Positions 14,256 through 22,058 of a stretch of DNA of 31,266 nucleotides are shown here, piece by piece. The notes beneath the pieces were generated by a model. That model did no database searches and was not told the origin of the DNA. It saw nothing but the letters and a program-made list of their open reading frames with translations. The stretch lies in the IMG/VR virus record IMGVR_UViG_3300024520_000333, positions 1-31,266 of that record. The stretch is one strand, 5' to 3'. This DNA is from a virus. Positions within the stretch are counted from its first letter, which is position 1, and each line of letters starts with the position of its first letter. The position numbers and the translations under genes are program-made.

Positions 14256-14409
14256 GAAACTTTTAATAGAAACGGCAAATCGAGTTAGTGATGCTAATTC
14301 TGTTGTATTATGGAATCTGATAAATGTGTTTGATGACAGCAAACATGACATAAATGATTTGTATGCAGTAGCATTAAAAATGTTAGAAGAATTGGAGGAA
14401 GAAGAATGA
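14248..14409 (+). CDS. 53-residue hypothetical, helical
   Basis: MNEKLLIETANRVSDANSVV, a second helix, and an acidic end (LEELEEEE). It overlaps both neighbours; GGAGGAAGAAGA near its 3' end is the ribosome binding site of the GroES-like gene. No family is recognised. Confidence 0.5.
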   Translation: MNEKLLIETANRVSDANSVVLWNLINVFDDSKHDINDLYAVALKMLEELEEEE

Positions 14410-14645
14410 AAGCGTATGGACATTGGGTGTTACTCCAACATACTAAAGATGAAACTGATTCTGGGATTATTAGTAATCAAGGGGCAGCGATGGAAGTAAT
14501 TTCTGTGGGAGCAGAATGTCCACCATCCTTTCATAATTTAGTAGGTAAGAAAATCTACTATAAACAAAGCCGTTCCGCTATTGAGATGGGTGGCTATATT
14601 TGTATTGAATGTAGAGATGTGATGTATTCGGAGGAAGTAGTATGA
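14406..14645 (+). CDS. groES: GroES-like co-chaperonin
   Basis: 79 residues, shorter than bacterial GroES (about 97). GroES caps the GroEL ring. The family order is visible: GHWVLLQHTKDETDSGII (first strand and mobile loop start), a V-I-S-V-G turn, KKIYYKQSRSAIEMGGYICI and the C-terminal ECRDVMY strand. The roof hairpin seems missing. It is followed by a GroEL-like gene with an ATGA overlap, which is the usual operon order. The similarity is weak by eye, but position makes it convincing. Confidence 0.75.
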   Translation: MKAYGHWVLLQHTKDETDSGIISNQGAAMEVISVGAECPPSFHNLVGKKIYYKQSRSAIEMGGYICIECRDVMYSEEVV

Positions 14646-16192
14646 CTGAAATTTTATATGGTGAATCTGCAAGAGTGAAATTATTAGAAGGTATTAATTT
14701 AGTATCTGATACTATTAAATGCACGTTAGGGCCACAGGCTCGCACGGTAATTTTAAAACAAAATGGGGTTCCTGTCATTATTAATGATGGAGTAACTATT
14801 GCTAAGGCCGTTACAAGTGATGATGAATTTATTCAAATGGGAGTGGAATTGCTTCAACAGGTTGCTTCACAGGCGCAAGAGAATAGTGGTGATGGAACTA
14901 CTACTGCTGCAATTATAGCACAATCAATTTGTGAATTTGCCCTTAATTCGATTATCGAGGGGGCCAATCCTATTAAATTAAAGGCCGAACTTGACTCCTT
15001 AGTAAAGGGTACTCTTCTAGAATTAGATAATATGGCGGTGCCTATTGATAGCCGAGAAATGCTTGAGAATGTTGCTAGTATTGCAGCGAATAATGACCCA
15101 CAATTAGGAGAATTAATTGCTGATGTTGTCGAAGCCGTAGGAAAAGACGGTATTATTTCCGTCGAAGACGGTCATAGTCTTGAGACTACATTTGAAGTGA
15201 TTGAAGGGATGGAATTAGATAATGGATTCATGAGTCACTTGATGGTTAATAATGATGATGGAACCCATTGTGTGTTTGAGGATTGTCTAGTCTTAATGTC
15301 TAATGAAACAATCAATAATTTCCAAGAACTTCTCCCTGTATTAGAAGTAGCAGTTTCAGAAAAGAAACCATTAGTCATCATGTGCAAGGAATTAGAAGGA
15401 ACCGCTTTTCCAAACTTGCTAGTAAATGTAATGCAGAAAACACTTAAGGTATGCGCAATTAAAACGCCAGATTTTGGTGATGAGCAAATTGAAATTCTTA
15501 AAGATATTCAATCTATGATTGGGGGTCACGTATTCAATGCGGATTTGGGAGATAAGATTTCTAATGCGACTTTAAATGATTTAGGAGTGATTGATAAAAT
15601 TAGCATTGGACGTTCAAAAAGCACATTAATTCATGATGCTAATGAGCATCAAAAAGAAAGTATTTCTGATAGGGTCTTTGCTCTCAATAAACAAATGGAG
15701 GCTCAAACTAACGATTGGTATAAAGAAAAAATTCATCGTAGGATTGGGCGATTATCAGGCGGAGTCGCTTTAGTAAAGGTTGGTGGTTCAACTGAAATTG
15801 AATTACGTGAAACTAAAGAGCGGTTGGATGATGCGTTAAATGCGACCACGGCCGCAATTCAAGAAGGCGTTGTTGTAGGCGGAGGATTAGCATTGTATAA
15901 TATCTCACTATCTTTGGAATCTCCATATGCCTTTTATAGAACTGCTCTCCAAAGACCAATTAAGCAACTGGCTGATAACTCAGGAGTAGAACTAGATATA
16001 ACTCAATTAGATGCTTGTGTAGGATTTGATGCTAATTCCAATACATATCGAGATATGTGGAATGCTGGAATTTTAGACCCAGTTAAAGTAACAAAAAGCG
16101 CATTGGTTACGGCGGCGTCAATTGCCGGATTGGTTATTACAACTTCAGTATTGATTGCTCCCGATGAAGAGGAATTACCTCCGATGTATTAG
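14642..16192 (+). CDS. groEL: group I chaperonin, GroEL-like
   Basis: 516 residues; GroEL is about 548. It folds proteins in an ATP-driven double ring. The ATP loop is GDGTTTAAII (D84-G-T-T-T), preceded by KCTLGPQARTVIL, with INDGVTIAKAV and the late GVVVGGGLALYNI region conserved. The family is group I (bacterial/organellar type), not the archaeal thermosome. The C-terminus (EEELPPMY) lacks the GGM repeat of bacterial GroEL. The partner GroES-like gene is immediately upstream. Role: folding of viral or host proteins during infection, perhaps capsid proteins; that part is inference. Confidence 0.92.
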   Translation: MTEILYGESARVKLLEGINLVSDTIKCTLGPQARTVILKQNGVPVIINDGVTIAKAVTSDDEFIQMGVELLQQVASQAQENSGDGTTTAAIIAQSICEFALNSIIEGANPIKLKAELDSLVKGTLLELDNMAVPIDSREMLENVASIAANNDPQLGELIADVVEAVGKDGIISVEDGHSLETTFEVIEGMELDNGFMSHLMVNNDDGTHCVFEDCLVLMSNETINNFQELLPVLEVAVSEKKPLVIMCKELEGTAFPNLLVNVMQKTLKVCAIKTPDFGDEQIEILKDIQSMIGGHVFNADLGDKISNATLNDLGVIDKISIGRSKSTLIHDANEHQKESISDRVFALNKQMEAQTNDWYKEKIHRRIGRLSGGVALVKVGGSTEIELRETKERLDDALNATTAAIQEGVVVGGGLALYNISLSLESPYAFYRTALQRPIKQLADNSGVELDITQLDACVGFDANSNTYRDMWNAGILDPVKVTKSALVTAASIAGLVITTSVLIAPDEEELPPMY

Positions 16193-16200
16193 GTGATTAT

Positions 16201-16449
16201 ATGACAGATGGATTTGAAGTAAAAGGGCGCATTCCAAGAAGTGCTACTCAAGAAATTAAAGTAAAGCAAGGCGTATATTGGAATATACCAATTGTAGATA
16301 TACGTTGGTATGAAGATGGTAAGCCTTCTAGAAAAGGAATAAGAATGAACATGAATGAGTTAAGACACTTAGTAAATATTTTAAGGAGGATTGATGATGG
16401 TCAGCAACGAAGAAATGAAACGAGTAATCAAAAAGACGAAGAAGAATGA
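16201..16449 (+). CDS. PC4-like ssDNA-binding transcription cofactor
   Basis: 82 residues. The core IKVKQGVYWNIPIVDIRWYE, then PSRKGIRMNMNELRHLVNIL at about residues 19-61, follows the PC4/p15 pattern: beta strands with V-D-I-R-x-W/Y and K-x-G-I, then a helix. PC4 proteins bind single-stranded DNA as dimers and act in transcription or replication. The C-terminal tail is charged and ends in KDEEE. The histone-fold gene starts inside it. Confidence 0.75.
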   Translation: MTDGFEVKGRIPRSATQEIKVKQGVYWNIPIVDIRWYEDGKPSRKGIRMNMNELRHLVNILRRIDDGQQRRNETSNQKDEEE

Positions 16450-16642
16450 ACAATGGTCAGCGAACGCTAAAGCAGCGTTCCGCTCAAATATTGAAGCCCT
16501 AATGATTTATCTTGCTAAACGTTCAATTGAAATTAAAGAAGACCGATGGTTAACTAGTCAAAAAAGAGTTACTGGCGACGATGTAAATGCGGCGTTTGGA
16601 GAACTATGGCCAAAACTATTTAAAGGTGATACTAATGAATAA
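16397..16642 (+). CDS. histone-fold DNA-binding protein
   Basis: 81 residues. Residues about 19-75 read as a histone fold: helix WSANAKAAFRSNIEALMIYL, long helix continuing AKRSIEIKEDRW, then loop and helix KRVTGDDVNAAFGELW. The K-R-V-x-x-x-D-V motif is the usual L2 loop with following Asp. A basic N-terminal tail (KRVIKKTKK) precedes it. AAGGAGGA at 16383-16390 places the start at ATG 16397 rather than 16394. It overlaps the PC4-like gene. Archaeal histones wrap DNA as dimers or polymers; this one may compact the viral genome or alter host chromatin. It could also pair with the second histone-fold-like protein at 18812. Confidence 0.75.
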   Translation: MVSNEEMKRVIKKTKKNEQWSANAKAAFRSNIEALMIYLAKRSIEIKEDRWLTSQKRVTGDDVNAAFGELWPKLFKGDTNE

Positions 16643-16847
16643 ATTGAATTTTACAGAATTATTAAAAGGTGTGCAAGACGCACAAGAATATTTAGAAATG
16701 AATACTGGTAAGACCTTAGAGGAACTAGTAGATGAACATTATGAATCTTTACCATTTGCATTAGGACATATGTTAGGTATGAGAGATTGTTTAATAATTG
16801 TTCAACAGATGTTAATAGGTATGATGAATTCTGGTGAGGAAGAATGA
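16635..16847 (+). CDS. 70-residue hypothetical, helical
   Basis: MNKLNFTELLKGVQDAQEYL and further amphipathic helices, ending SGEEE. The ATG follows AAAGGTGATACTA. No membrane segment is clear and no family is recognised. It overlaps the next gene by ATGA. Confidence 0.6.
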   Translation: MNKLNFTELLKGVQDAQEYLEMNTGKTLEELVDEHYESLPFALGHMLGMRDCLIIVQQMLIGMMNSGEEE

Positions 16848-17194
16848 GCCAATGGTTAAGAAAAAAGATTATTGCCATTATGGGTAATACCTATGTATGG
16901 TTAGATAAAGGGCTAACCCATGAAACGAGTCCTATTCTTGGTCAAGAAATTGATGAGGATTTTAAAAATATGTCAAGGTATGAATTGTGTAATCATATTG
17001 AGAAGAAGTTTGGTTGGGAGAAAGATGCTTTCTGGAATCTTGAATCAACTCAAAAGATTCGATTGTGTTGTCAAACTGCAAGAGATATGGAAATTAAGAA
17101 TGAGAAGGTTATTCGGGTGTTAGAACAGACATTTGGTAATAATGGAACTAATGATTGGCAATATTTTAATAGAGGAAAGGGTGAAGAAGAATGA
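16844..17194 (+). CDS. 116-residue hypothetical
   Basis: MSQWLRKKIIAIMGNTYVWL, then a helical soluble body (YELCNHIEKKFGWEKDAFWN) and a glycine/asparagine-rich end. GGTGAGGAAGA precedes the ATG inside the previous gene. No family is recognised. Confidence 0.6.
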   Translation: MSQWLRKKIIAIMGNTYVWLDKGLTHETSPILGQEIDEDFKNMSRYELCNHIEKKFGWEKDAFWNLESTQKIRLCCQTARDMEIKNEKVIRVLEQTFGNNGTNDWQYFNRGKGEEE

Positions 17195-17286
17195 CTAATG
17201 GTGAACTTTGTGTTACATTTATGTGGGTAGTTTTATCGTTATTAATGATAAGAGAATATATTATTTTAAAAGGTGAATTAAAATGA
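17191..17286 (+). CDS. 31-residue membrane micro-protein
   Basis: One hydrophobic segment (LCVTFMWVVLSLLMI) with a short charged tail. It has ATGA overlaps on both sides and GGTGAAGAAGA upstream. Function unknown. Confidence 0.5.
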   Translation: MTNGELCVTFMWVVLSLLMIREYIILKGELK

Positions 17287-18812
17287 GTTGGATTAATTTT
17301 TGTAGAATGAATGAGGCTATTGAAGACCTAACCCCTACTGGCTCAATTAGAATTATTCGTAGGTCATGGGATTCTCTACCAGAAAAAGATTTAGTAGCAT
17401 CGTTATTAACCCTAGAATATCCACAAAATAATCTTGGTCAAAGTAAGGCTATCAAGTGGTTAACTGCCTATTATGATGTGTTTGACGATGAGATTGAAAC
17501 CTATGCTTCTATTTATGGTGACTTAGGAGAAGGTATATATTTCTTTGATGAAAGTGCAGATGATAGTGAATATAGTATTACTCAAGTATATGAATTATTA
17601 AGTGCTGATTGTAGTAGAATGGACGGGCAAGCCTTTACCTTATTCTGTAATATGTTTAATAATATGAGTGCTTTGGAAAAGAAGTGGTTTATTCGTTTTT
17701 GGATTAGGACCCTTAGACATGGATTCGGTCGAGGTAATTTTGTTAAATTGCTAGCACTTGTTTATGATAGAAAACAAAAAGATGTAAAACGTCATGCTAT
17801 GTTTAATACATACACAGATATTACTTCTTGTTATATGGCTAATGAAGAACCTAGTGTAACATTAACTCATGGGAATTTCATTAAACCTATGTTGGCTAAG
17901 GCTGCACCTAAAAATAAATGGCCAAAAGAAAAAATCATTGAATATAAATATGATGGGGCTAGGTATCAAATTCATAGAAAGGATGATAGTATCATTATTT
18001 TTAATCGGAAGGGTGTAGTCGTGACTCACCAATTTGAAGATATAGTAAATATTATTAGTCAATGGGATATTAAGACTTTTATTATTGATACTGAAATTTA
18101 TCCAGTTTTACCCAATGGGCGACCTGCGGTATTCCAAAAGATGAATGCTAGATTTCACAGCAAGAACCACGCCGAGGCTGCTTTAAAATGCCCTGTTAGC
18201 CTTGCTGTATTCGACGCTATGATGGTCGAGGGAGTTAGTTTGATGGATGAGCCTTTGAGCATTCGTATGGGCTTTATTGAGAGGTTCCCGAACCAAGCCT
18301 TGAGAATGCGTGATGCTGAAAATAGTATTGGTTTCTATAATCAGGCTATTTCAGATGGCTATGAAGGTATTATGATTAAGGCTTTAGATGGAAAATGGGA
18401 ATCTGGAAAGCGTTCTATGAAATGGATTAAATACAAACCGCCTAGAATTGAATTAGATGTAGTAATTACTGGTGGTAGATATGGTGATGGTAAACGGTCT
18501 TCAGTCTATGGTTCATATGACATAGCCGTTGCTGATTCTGAAGGTGGTTTTATCCCTATTGGTTCTATTGGAACTGGGTTTTCAGATATGGATTTAATTA
18601 ATCTAACCCAACAGTTAAAGAAACTAGTAACCAATTATTCTGATGGGCAATATACTTTTTCTCCTAGAATTGTTATCCAAGTGACAAGTGATTTGGTGAC
18701 TAAAAATGAAACTGGTCAATATGGCCTTAGATTTCCTAGAATGATGAGAATTAGAAATGATAAACCCGTCAATGAAATAGATTCTATTGATACACTAAAG
18801 GAGTTAATGTAA
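17283..18812 (+). CDS. lig: ATP-dependent DNA ligase
   Basis: 509 residues. It seals nicks after Okazaki fragment synthesis. The nucleotidyl-transfer motif I is EYKYDGARYQIH with the AMP-accepting Lys at 222. Motif III (FIIDTEIYPV), motif IV (DGYEGIMIKAL) and motif V (SMKWIKYKP) follow, then an OB-fold domain. The N-terminal 190 residues look like a divergent ligase DNA-binding domain. Length is a little below archaeal Lig1 (about 560). The 3' end joins the second histone-fold-like gene by a one-base overlap (TAATG). Confidence 0.93.
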   Translation: MSWINFCRMNEAIEDLTPTGSIRIIRRSWDSLPEKDLVASLLTLEYPQNNLGQSKAIKWLTAYYDVFDDEIETYASIYGDLGEGIYFFDESADDSEYSITQVYELLSADCSRMDGQAFTLFCNMFNNMSALEKKWFIRFWIRTLRHGFGRGNFVKLLALVYDRKQKDVKRHAMFNTYTDITSCYMANEEPSVTLTHGNFIKPMLAKAAPKNKWPKEKIIEYKYDGARYQIHRKDDSIIIFNRKGVVVTHQFEDIVNIISQWDIKTFIIDTEIYPVLPNGRPAVFQKMNARFHSKNHAEAALKCPVSLAVFDAMMVEGVSLMDEPLSIRMGFIERFPNQALRMRDAENSIGFYNQAISDGYEGIMIKALDGKWESGKRSMKWIKYKPPRIELDVVITGGRYGDGKRSSVYGSYDIAVADSEGGFIPIGSIGTGFSDMDLINLTQQLKKLVTNYSDGQYTFSPRIVIQVTSDLVTKNETGQYGLRFPRMMRIRNDKPVNEIDSIDTLKELM

Positions 18813-19297
18813 TGAAATACCATAAAATTGGCGACCCGGTTCCAATCGGGACAGATATATACATTGTTGAGAAAATTAAAGATGGTTATGTTCACCTTAG
18901 AAAATTAAATGCTAGGGGCAAAGCCAAGAAAATGTATTGGAGAGAAGTGCCTTACTTTGAAGAAGGTAAATTAGTTATTCCAACTATGGAAAAATTACCC
19001 TCATTTAATTCTAAGATTCATTTGGGGAGTTTCTTTAAAAAGAATTCGACTCTTCAAGTTTCAAAGGAATTTATTGCATTTGCCTATGAACACATTGAAT
19101 CTATTTTACATGACCTATTACAATTAGCACACGATAATGCTGTGACTAAGGGGCATAAACGGTTATTACCGGCTCATTGGTATTTATTAGAATTAAGGCC
19201 GGGAGAAGGTAAAGGTTACATTGAGGAACAAAATGATTATGCTATTAAAGAATCAATTTGGATTCATAAAGATGAAGAGGCGAAAAAGAATGTTTAA
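18812..19297 (+). CDS. protein with a C-terminal histone-fold-like domain
   Basis: 161 residues. Residues 1-65 are beta-rich (PVPIGTDIYIVEKIKDGYVH) and unplaced. Residues about 82-126 resemble a histone fold: QVSKEFIAFAYEHIESILHD, then LAHDNAVTKGHKRLLPAHWY, with the H-K-R-L-x-x-x-H-W stretch at the L2-helix 3 position. The match is weaker than that of the 16397 protein. It sits directly after DNA ligase. It could be a DNA-binding partner of the other histone-fold protein. Confidence 0.5.
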   Translation: MKYHKIGDPVPIGTDIYIVEKIKDGYVHLRKLNARGKAKKMYWREVPYFEEGKLVIPTMEKLPSFNSKIHLGSFFKKNSTLQVSKEFIAFAYEHIESILHDLLQLAHDNAVTKGHKRLLPAHWYLLELRPGEGKGYIEEQNDYAIKESIWIHKDEEAKKNV

Positions 19298-19640
19298 TGA
19301 AGATATTATGGATTGGGTGGAAAAGTTTGGGTCAGTAACCACCCACACTTTCATGGTGTTTGGTGATTTTACAGTTAAGGATAATGCTATAATTAATAAA
19401 GGATTAACATTAACTCTAGTAAATGAACGTTTTGATACTACTAGATATATACAATTAGTTAGAAAAGTAGAGAATGAAGAAGCAGAAGAATCAAATATTC
19501 AAAGGGGTTGGAATCTACAATGGGTGTTTCCCGGTGATTTCCAACATGAATTTGTCCCAATGTTAATTAGTGATGGCTTAACCCATTTAAGATTAAAACA
19601 TGAATACCTTGGTATGTTTAGGAGTGATGTAAGTGTTTAA
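19290..19640 (+). CDS. 116-residue hypothetical, beta-rich
   Basis: MFNEDIMDWVEKFGSVTTHT, then strands (FMVFGDFTVKDNAIINKGLT) and a W-V-F-P-G region. Soluble, with no family recognised. ATG 19290 lies within the end of the upstream gene; the longer upstream frame would overlap too far. Confidence 0.55.
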   Translation: MFNEDIMDWVEKFGSVTTHTFMVFGDFTVKDNAIINKGLTLTLVNERFDTTRYIQLVRKVENEEAEESNIQRGWNLQWVFPGDFQHEFVPMLISDGLTHLRLKHEYLGMFRSDVSV

Positions 19641-20031
19641 TACACATCAGATTCAAGGTATTTTATTATCCTCTGCTAGACCAGAATTAACTATTTATCG
19701 TAATGATAAAAAGAATTTGGGATACGAAGTAAGAGTCAGAGTATTCTTTAGAGCAGATAATGGAGAATTTTTAATGCTTCTTAAAGACGCATTAGATGAA
19801 TTAAATGTCACCTGTCAATTCAGAGATAAAGAATCCAAAGTTAGGCCTAAACCTGTATTGTGGGTATCAGGAATTAATAATCTATTAACTTTATGTAGAT
19901 TGGTTCCCTCACTTCCTGATTCTAAAAATCAATGGGCGCCTTTTATTATAGCCATAGATTTAATTTGTGATGGAGAACATACTACTCAAGAAGGTTTAGA
20001 CCGACTATTAACATTAAAGGGTGCATTATGA
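19633..20031 (+). CDS. degenerate LAGLIDADG-like domain protein
   Basis: 132 residues starting at GTG 19633. The layout recalls one LAGLIDADG half-domain: QGILLSSARPELTIYRNDKK, then GYEVRVRVFFRADNGEFLML, a variable middle, and the closing DGEHTTQEGLDRLLTLKGAL. The catalytic LAGLIDADG helix is replaced by QGILLSSARPEL, so the acidic active-site residue is gone. It would then be a nuclease-dead, domesticated DNA-binding protein. The call rests on pattern alone. It sits between DNA-replication genes and overlaps both neighbours by a few bases. Confidence 0.45.
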   Translation: MFNTHQIQGILLSSARPELTIYRNDKKNLGYEVRVRVFFRADNGEFLMLLKDALDELNVTCQFRDKESKVRPKPVLWVSGINNLLTLCRLVPSLPDSKNQWAPFIIAIDLICDGEHTTQEGLDRLLTLKGAL

Positions 20032-20882
20032 GTTTAATTGATTACAATAGACCAACCCCAAAATTATTAGTGGGAAAACCAATGACGGGCAAATCCACAA
20101 GAGCAATTAAGGAATTGGATAACCCAATTGTAATGTATGCTAATGATATACCTATTGATATATATTCACTTCCAACTGAAGTAGGGATTATTATTGAAGA
20201 TGTGCATTTTAAACCTGATGTTGATTCCATATTAGAAATATTGCGAGTTTATCAGGGTGAGATTATTATCACTTCCATAAATGAAAAGGATGTTCCTAAG
20301 ACAATTAAAATTAAATGTCAATTGAAAAGGATGAAGGGGTCCATAGGGCGGGATAAAATTAAAAATATTGCGCCTAATTCTGAAGACCCTGATAATAAAG
20401 ATAAAGAGATTTTTGAGTTAACTCAACAGTTTCTTAAGAATCCTGATAGAGATTATGTTGCAAATATGTTAAAACATAATAAACCTAGTATAACACAATT
20501 AATGATATGGGTTGGAGAAAACCTACCTGCTGCTAAAATAGCATTCATTGATAGTCATATTAAGTGGAAGTGGTCTTCTGCATATCTATATGAAGTGTTA
20601 GCCTATTGTCATAGAGGTAATCAATATACAAAAATGAATTTTCCCTCAAGGGGAAAATACGATAAGACTAATCCTATTTATAGAAAGATTGGTTTAAAAC
20701 AGAACGAAAAGTATCTTCTTAAAGATTTACTAAAGGATGATGCGTTTAGAGAATATGCCAAAGGGAAATTATCTCATCAACAATGGAGGTTATTAGGCTA
20801 TGGTGAAAAGAAATTACGTAAAAATAAAGAATATAAACAAACTTCTGATATTGATTTGAGGATGTGGACAAATGAAACGTAA
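20028..20882 (+). CDS. divergent AAA+ ATPase, candidate clamp-loader large subunit
   Basis: 284 residues. The Walker A is GKPMTGKST (G16-T24) and the Walker B-like strand is VGIIIEDVH, with the usual acidic pair reduced to E-D. A helical region (SITQLMIWVGENLPAAKIAF) and a basic C-terminus follow. The RFC small subunit is 260 bases downstream with only a small gene between, so a role as the RFC large subunit is the best guess. Key RFC box residues are not obvious. It could be another AAA+ protein. Confidence 0.55.
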   Translation: MSLIDYNRPTPKLLVGKPMTGKSTRAIKELDNPIVMYANDIPIDIYSLPTEVGIIIEDVHFKPDVDSILEILRVYQGEIIITSINEKDVPKTIKIKCQLKRMKGSIGRDKIKNIAPNSEDPDNKDKEIFELTQQFLKNPDRDYVANMLKHNKPSITQLMIWVGENLPAAKIAFIDSHIKWKWSSAYLYEVLAYCHRGNQYTKMNFPSRGKYDKTNPIYRKIGLKQNEKYLLKDLLKDDAFREYAKGKLSHQQWRLLGYGEKKLRKNKEYKQTSDIDLRMWTNET

Positions 20883-21156
20883 AGGAAAAAAGATGCAAAA
20901 TGGTATGGTTTTACCTGAAGGATTAACTTCGTCAAAACCAACCACTTTATATAAAATTATGAAAATTTTAAAAGAAAATGGTGAATTAAGCAAAGACGCC
21001 ATGTTAAGTAGAATGAAATTGCGATGGAAATATTATCCTGATGCTAAAAAATTAGTGGCTATTTTACATAAAAGAAACGATGTATTCACTTGGAAATTAG
21101 ATAGGAAAATTAAGATATATAATCTATTGGAGGAATGGAGAAATGCTATGGACTGA
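20872..21156 (+). CDS. 94-residue winged-helix-like protein
   Basis: Basic N-terminus, then helices TTLYKIMKILKENGELSKDA, a recognition-like helix and a strand-turn-strand (NDVFTWKLDRKIKIYNLLEE). This is the shape of a winged-helix DNA-binding domain. It overlaps both clamp-loader-like genes. It could be a detached C-terminal piece of the large subunit or an independent partner. Confidence 0.5.
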   Translation: MKRKGKKMQNGMVLPEGLTSSKPTTLYKIMKILKENGELSKDAMLSRMKLRWKYYPDAKKLVAILHKRNDVFTWKLDRKIKIYNLLEEWRNAMD

Positions 21157-22048
21157 AAAATATAGACCTAATACAATAAAACAAATTATGGGAAATGGGG
21201 CATTTATTGAAGATGCAGGTACTTGGATGGAAAATCGTGATATTCCTAATTTATTATTATATGGCCCTGCCGGAACAGGAAAAACTAGTGCGGCAATTGC
21301 TTTAGCAAAGGACGTATTAAAAGAGGATTTTGAATTAAATTTTCTAGAATTAAATGCTAGTGATGACCGAAGATTAGAAACAGTCAGAACTAAAATCAAA
21401 GAGTTTGCTGCAACCGGTAAAATGGGTAATGTCCCATATAAAATTTGTCTATTAGATGAAATGGATGGGATGATTATTGATGCACAAAATGCTTTAAAGC
21501 GAATCATTGAACGGTATCATACTAATATTAGATTTATTATTACTTGTAATGATAGAAATAAAATTATTTACCCTGTGCAATCTAGATGTGCGAATTATTT
21601 TTTCAATTTAATTCCTTCATCCACAATAGCATTTACACTTGAACGTATTTTAGTCTTAGAAGGACTCCCTGTGATGGATAGAAAGATTTTGGAGCAATTT
21701 GCCGAATCTCATCATGGTGACTTAAGGCGGTCTATTGGTGAATTACAAGCAGCGGCGTCGAGTGGGAAGGCCTTAAATAGCCATAAGTCGGAGGCACTTT
21801 CGACGCATCGGGTCCTTCTTGGACTTTTGATAAACAGAAATCCTAAAGCCCTAACGGAAATACATAATATGCTATTTTCGGGCTTATCCGTAAAGGATGT
21901 TTGTCATGGCCTCCATGACGTATTATTGAAAGAGGATTATGATAATGAAACGAAGTATAAATTTTTAAGAATTATAGGAGAAACAGAATATAGAAGTAAC
22001 ACCATGACGCCACGAATTGTAGCATCATGGATGGTAGCCCAAATTTGA
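21143..22048 (+). CDS. rfcS: replication factor C small subunit
   Basis: 301 residues, close to archaeal RfcS (about 320). It loads PCNA onto primed DNA using ATP. RFC boxes are clear: WTEKYRP at the start, Walker A GPAGTGKTSAAIAL (G41-T48), ELNASDDR, Walker B ICLLDEMDGM, the sensor strand RFIITCNDR, the SRC motif (SRCANYFF), and HHGDLRRSIGELQAA in the lid. The PCNA gene lies 2.3 kb downstream in the same direction. Confidence 0.93.
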   Translation: MLWTEKYRPNTIKQIMGNGAFIEDAGTWMENRDIPNLLLYGPAGTGKTSAAIALAKDVLKEDFELNFLELNASDDRRLETVRTKIKEFAATGKMGNVPYKICLLDEMDGMIIDAQNALKRIIERYHTNIRFIITCNDRNKIIYPVQSRCANYFFNLIPSSTIAFTLERILVLEGLPVMDRKILEQFAESHHGDLRRSIGELQAAASSGKALNSHKSEALSTHRVLLGLLINRNPKALTEIHNMLFSGLSVKDVCHGLHDVLLKEDYDNETKYKFLRIIGETEYRSNTMTPRIVASWMVAQI

Positions 22049-22058
22049 GGTGATTGAA

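Noticed and set aside
21124-21507. A 127-residue reading frame on the minus strand
   Set aside because: It lies opposite the RFC small subunit gene, whose motifs are intact, and has no credible start context.
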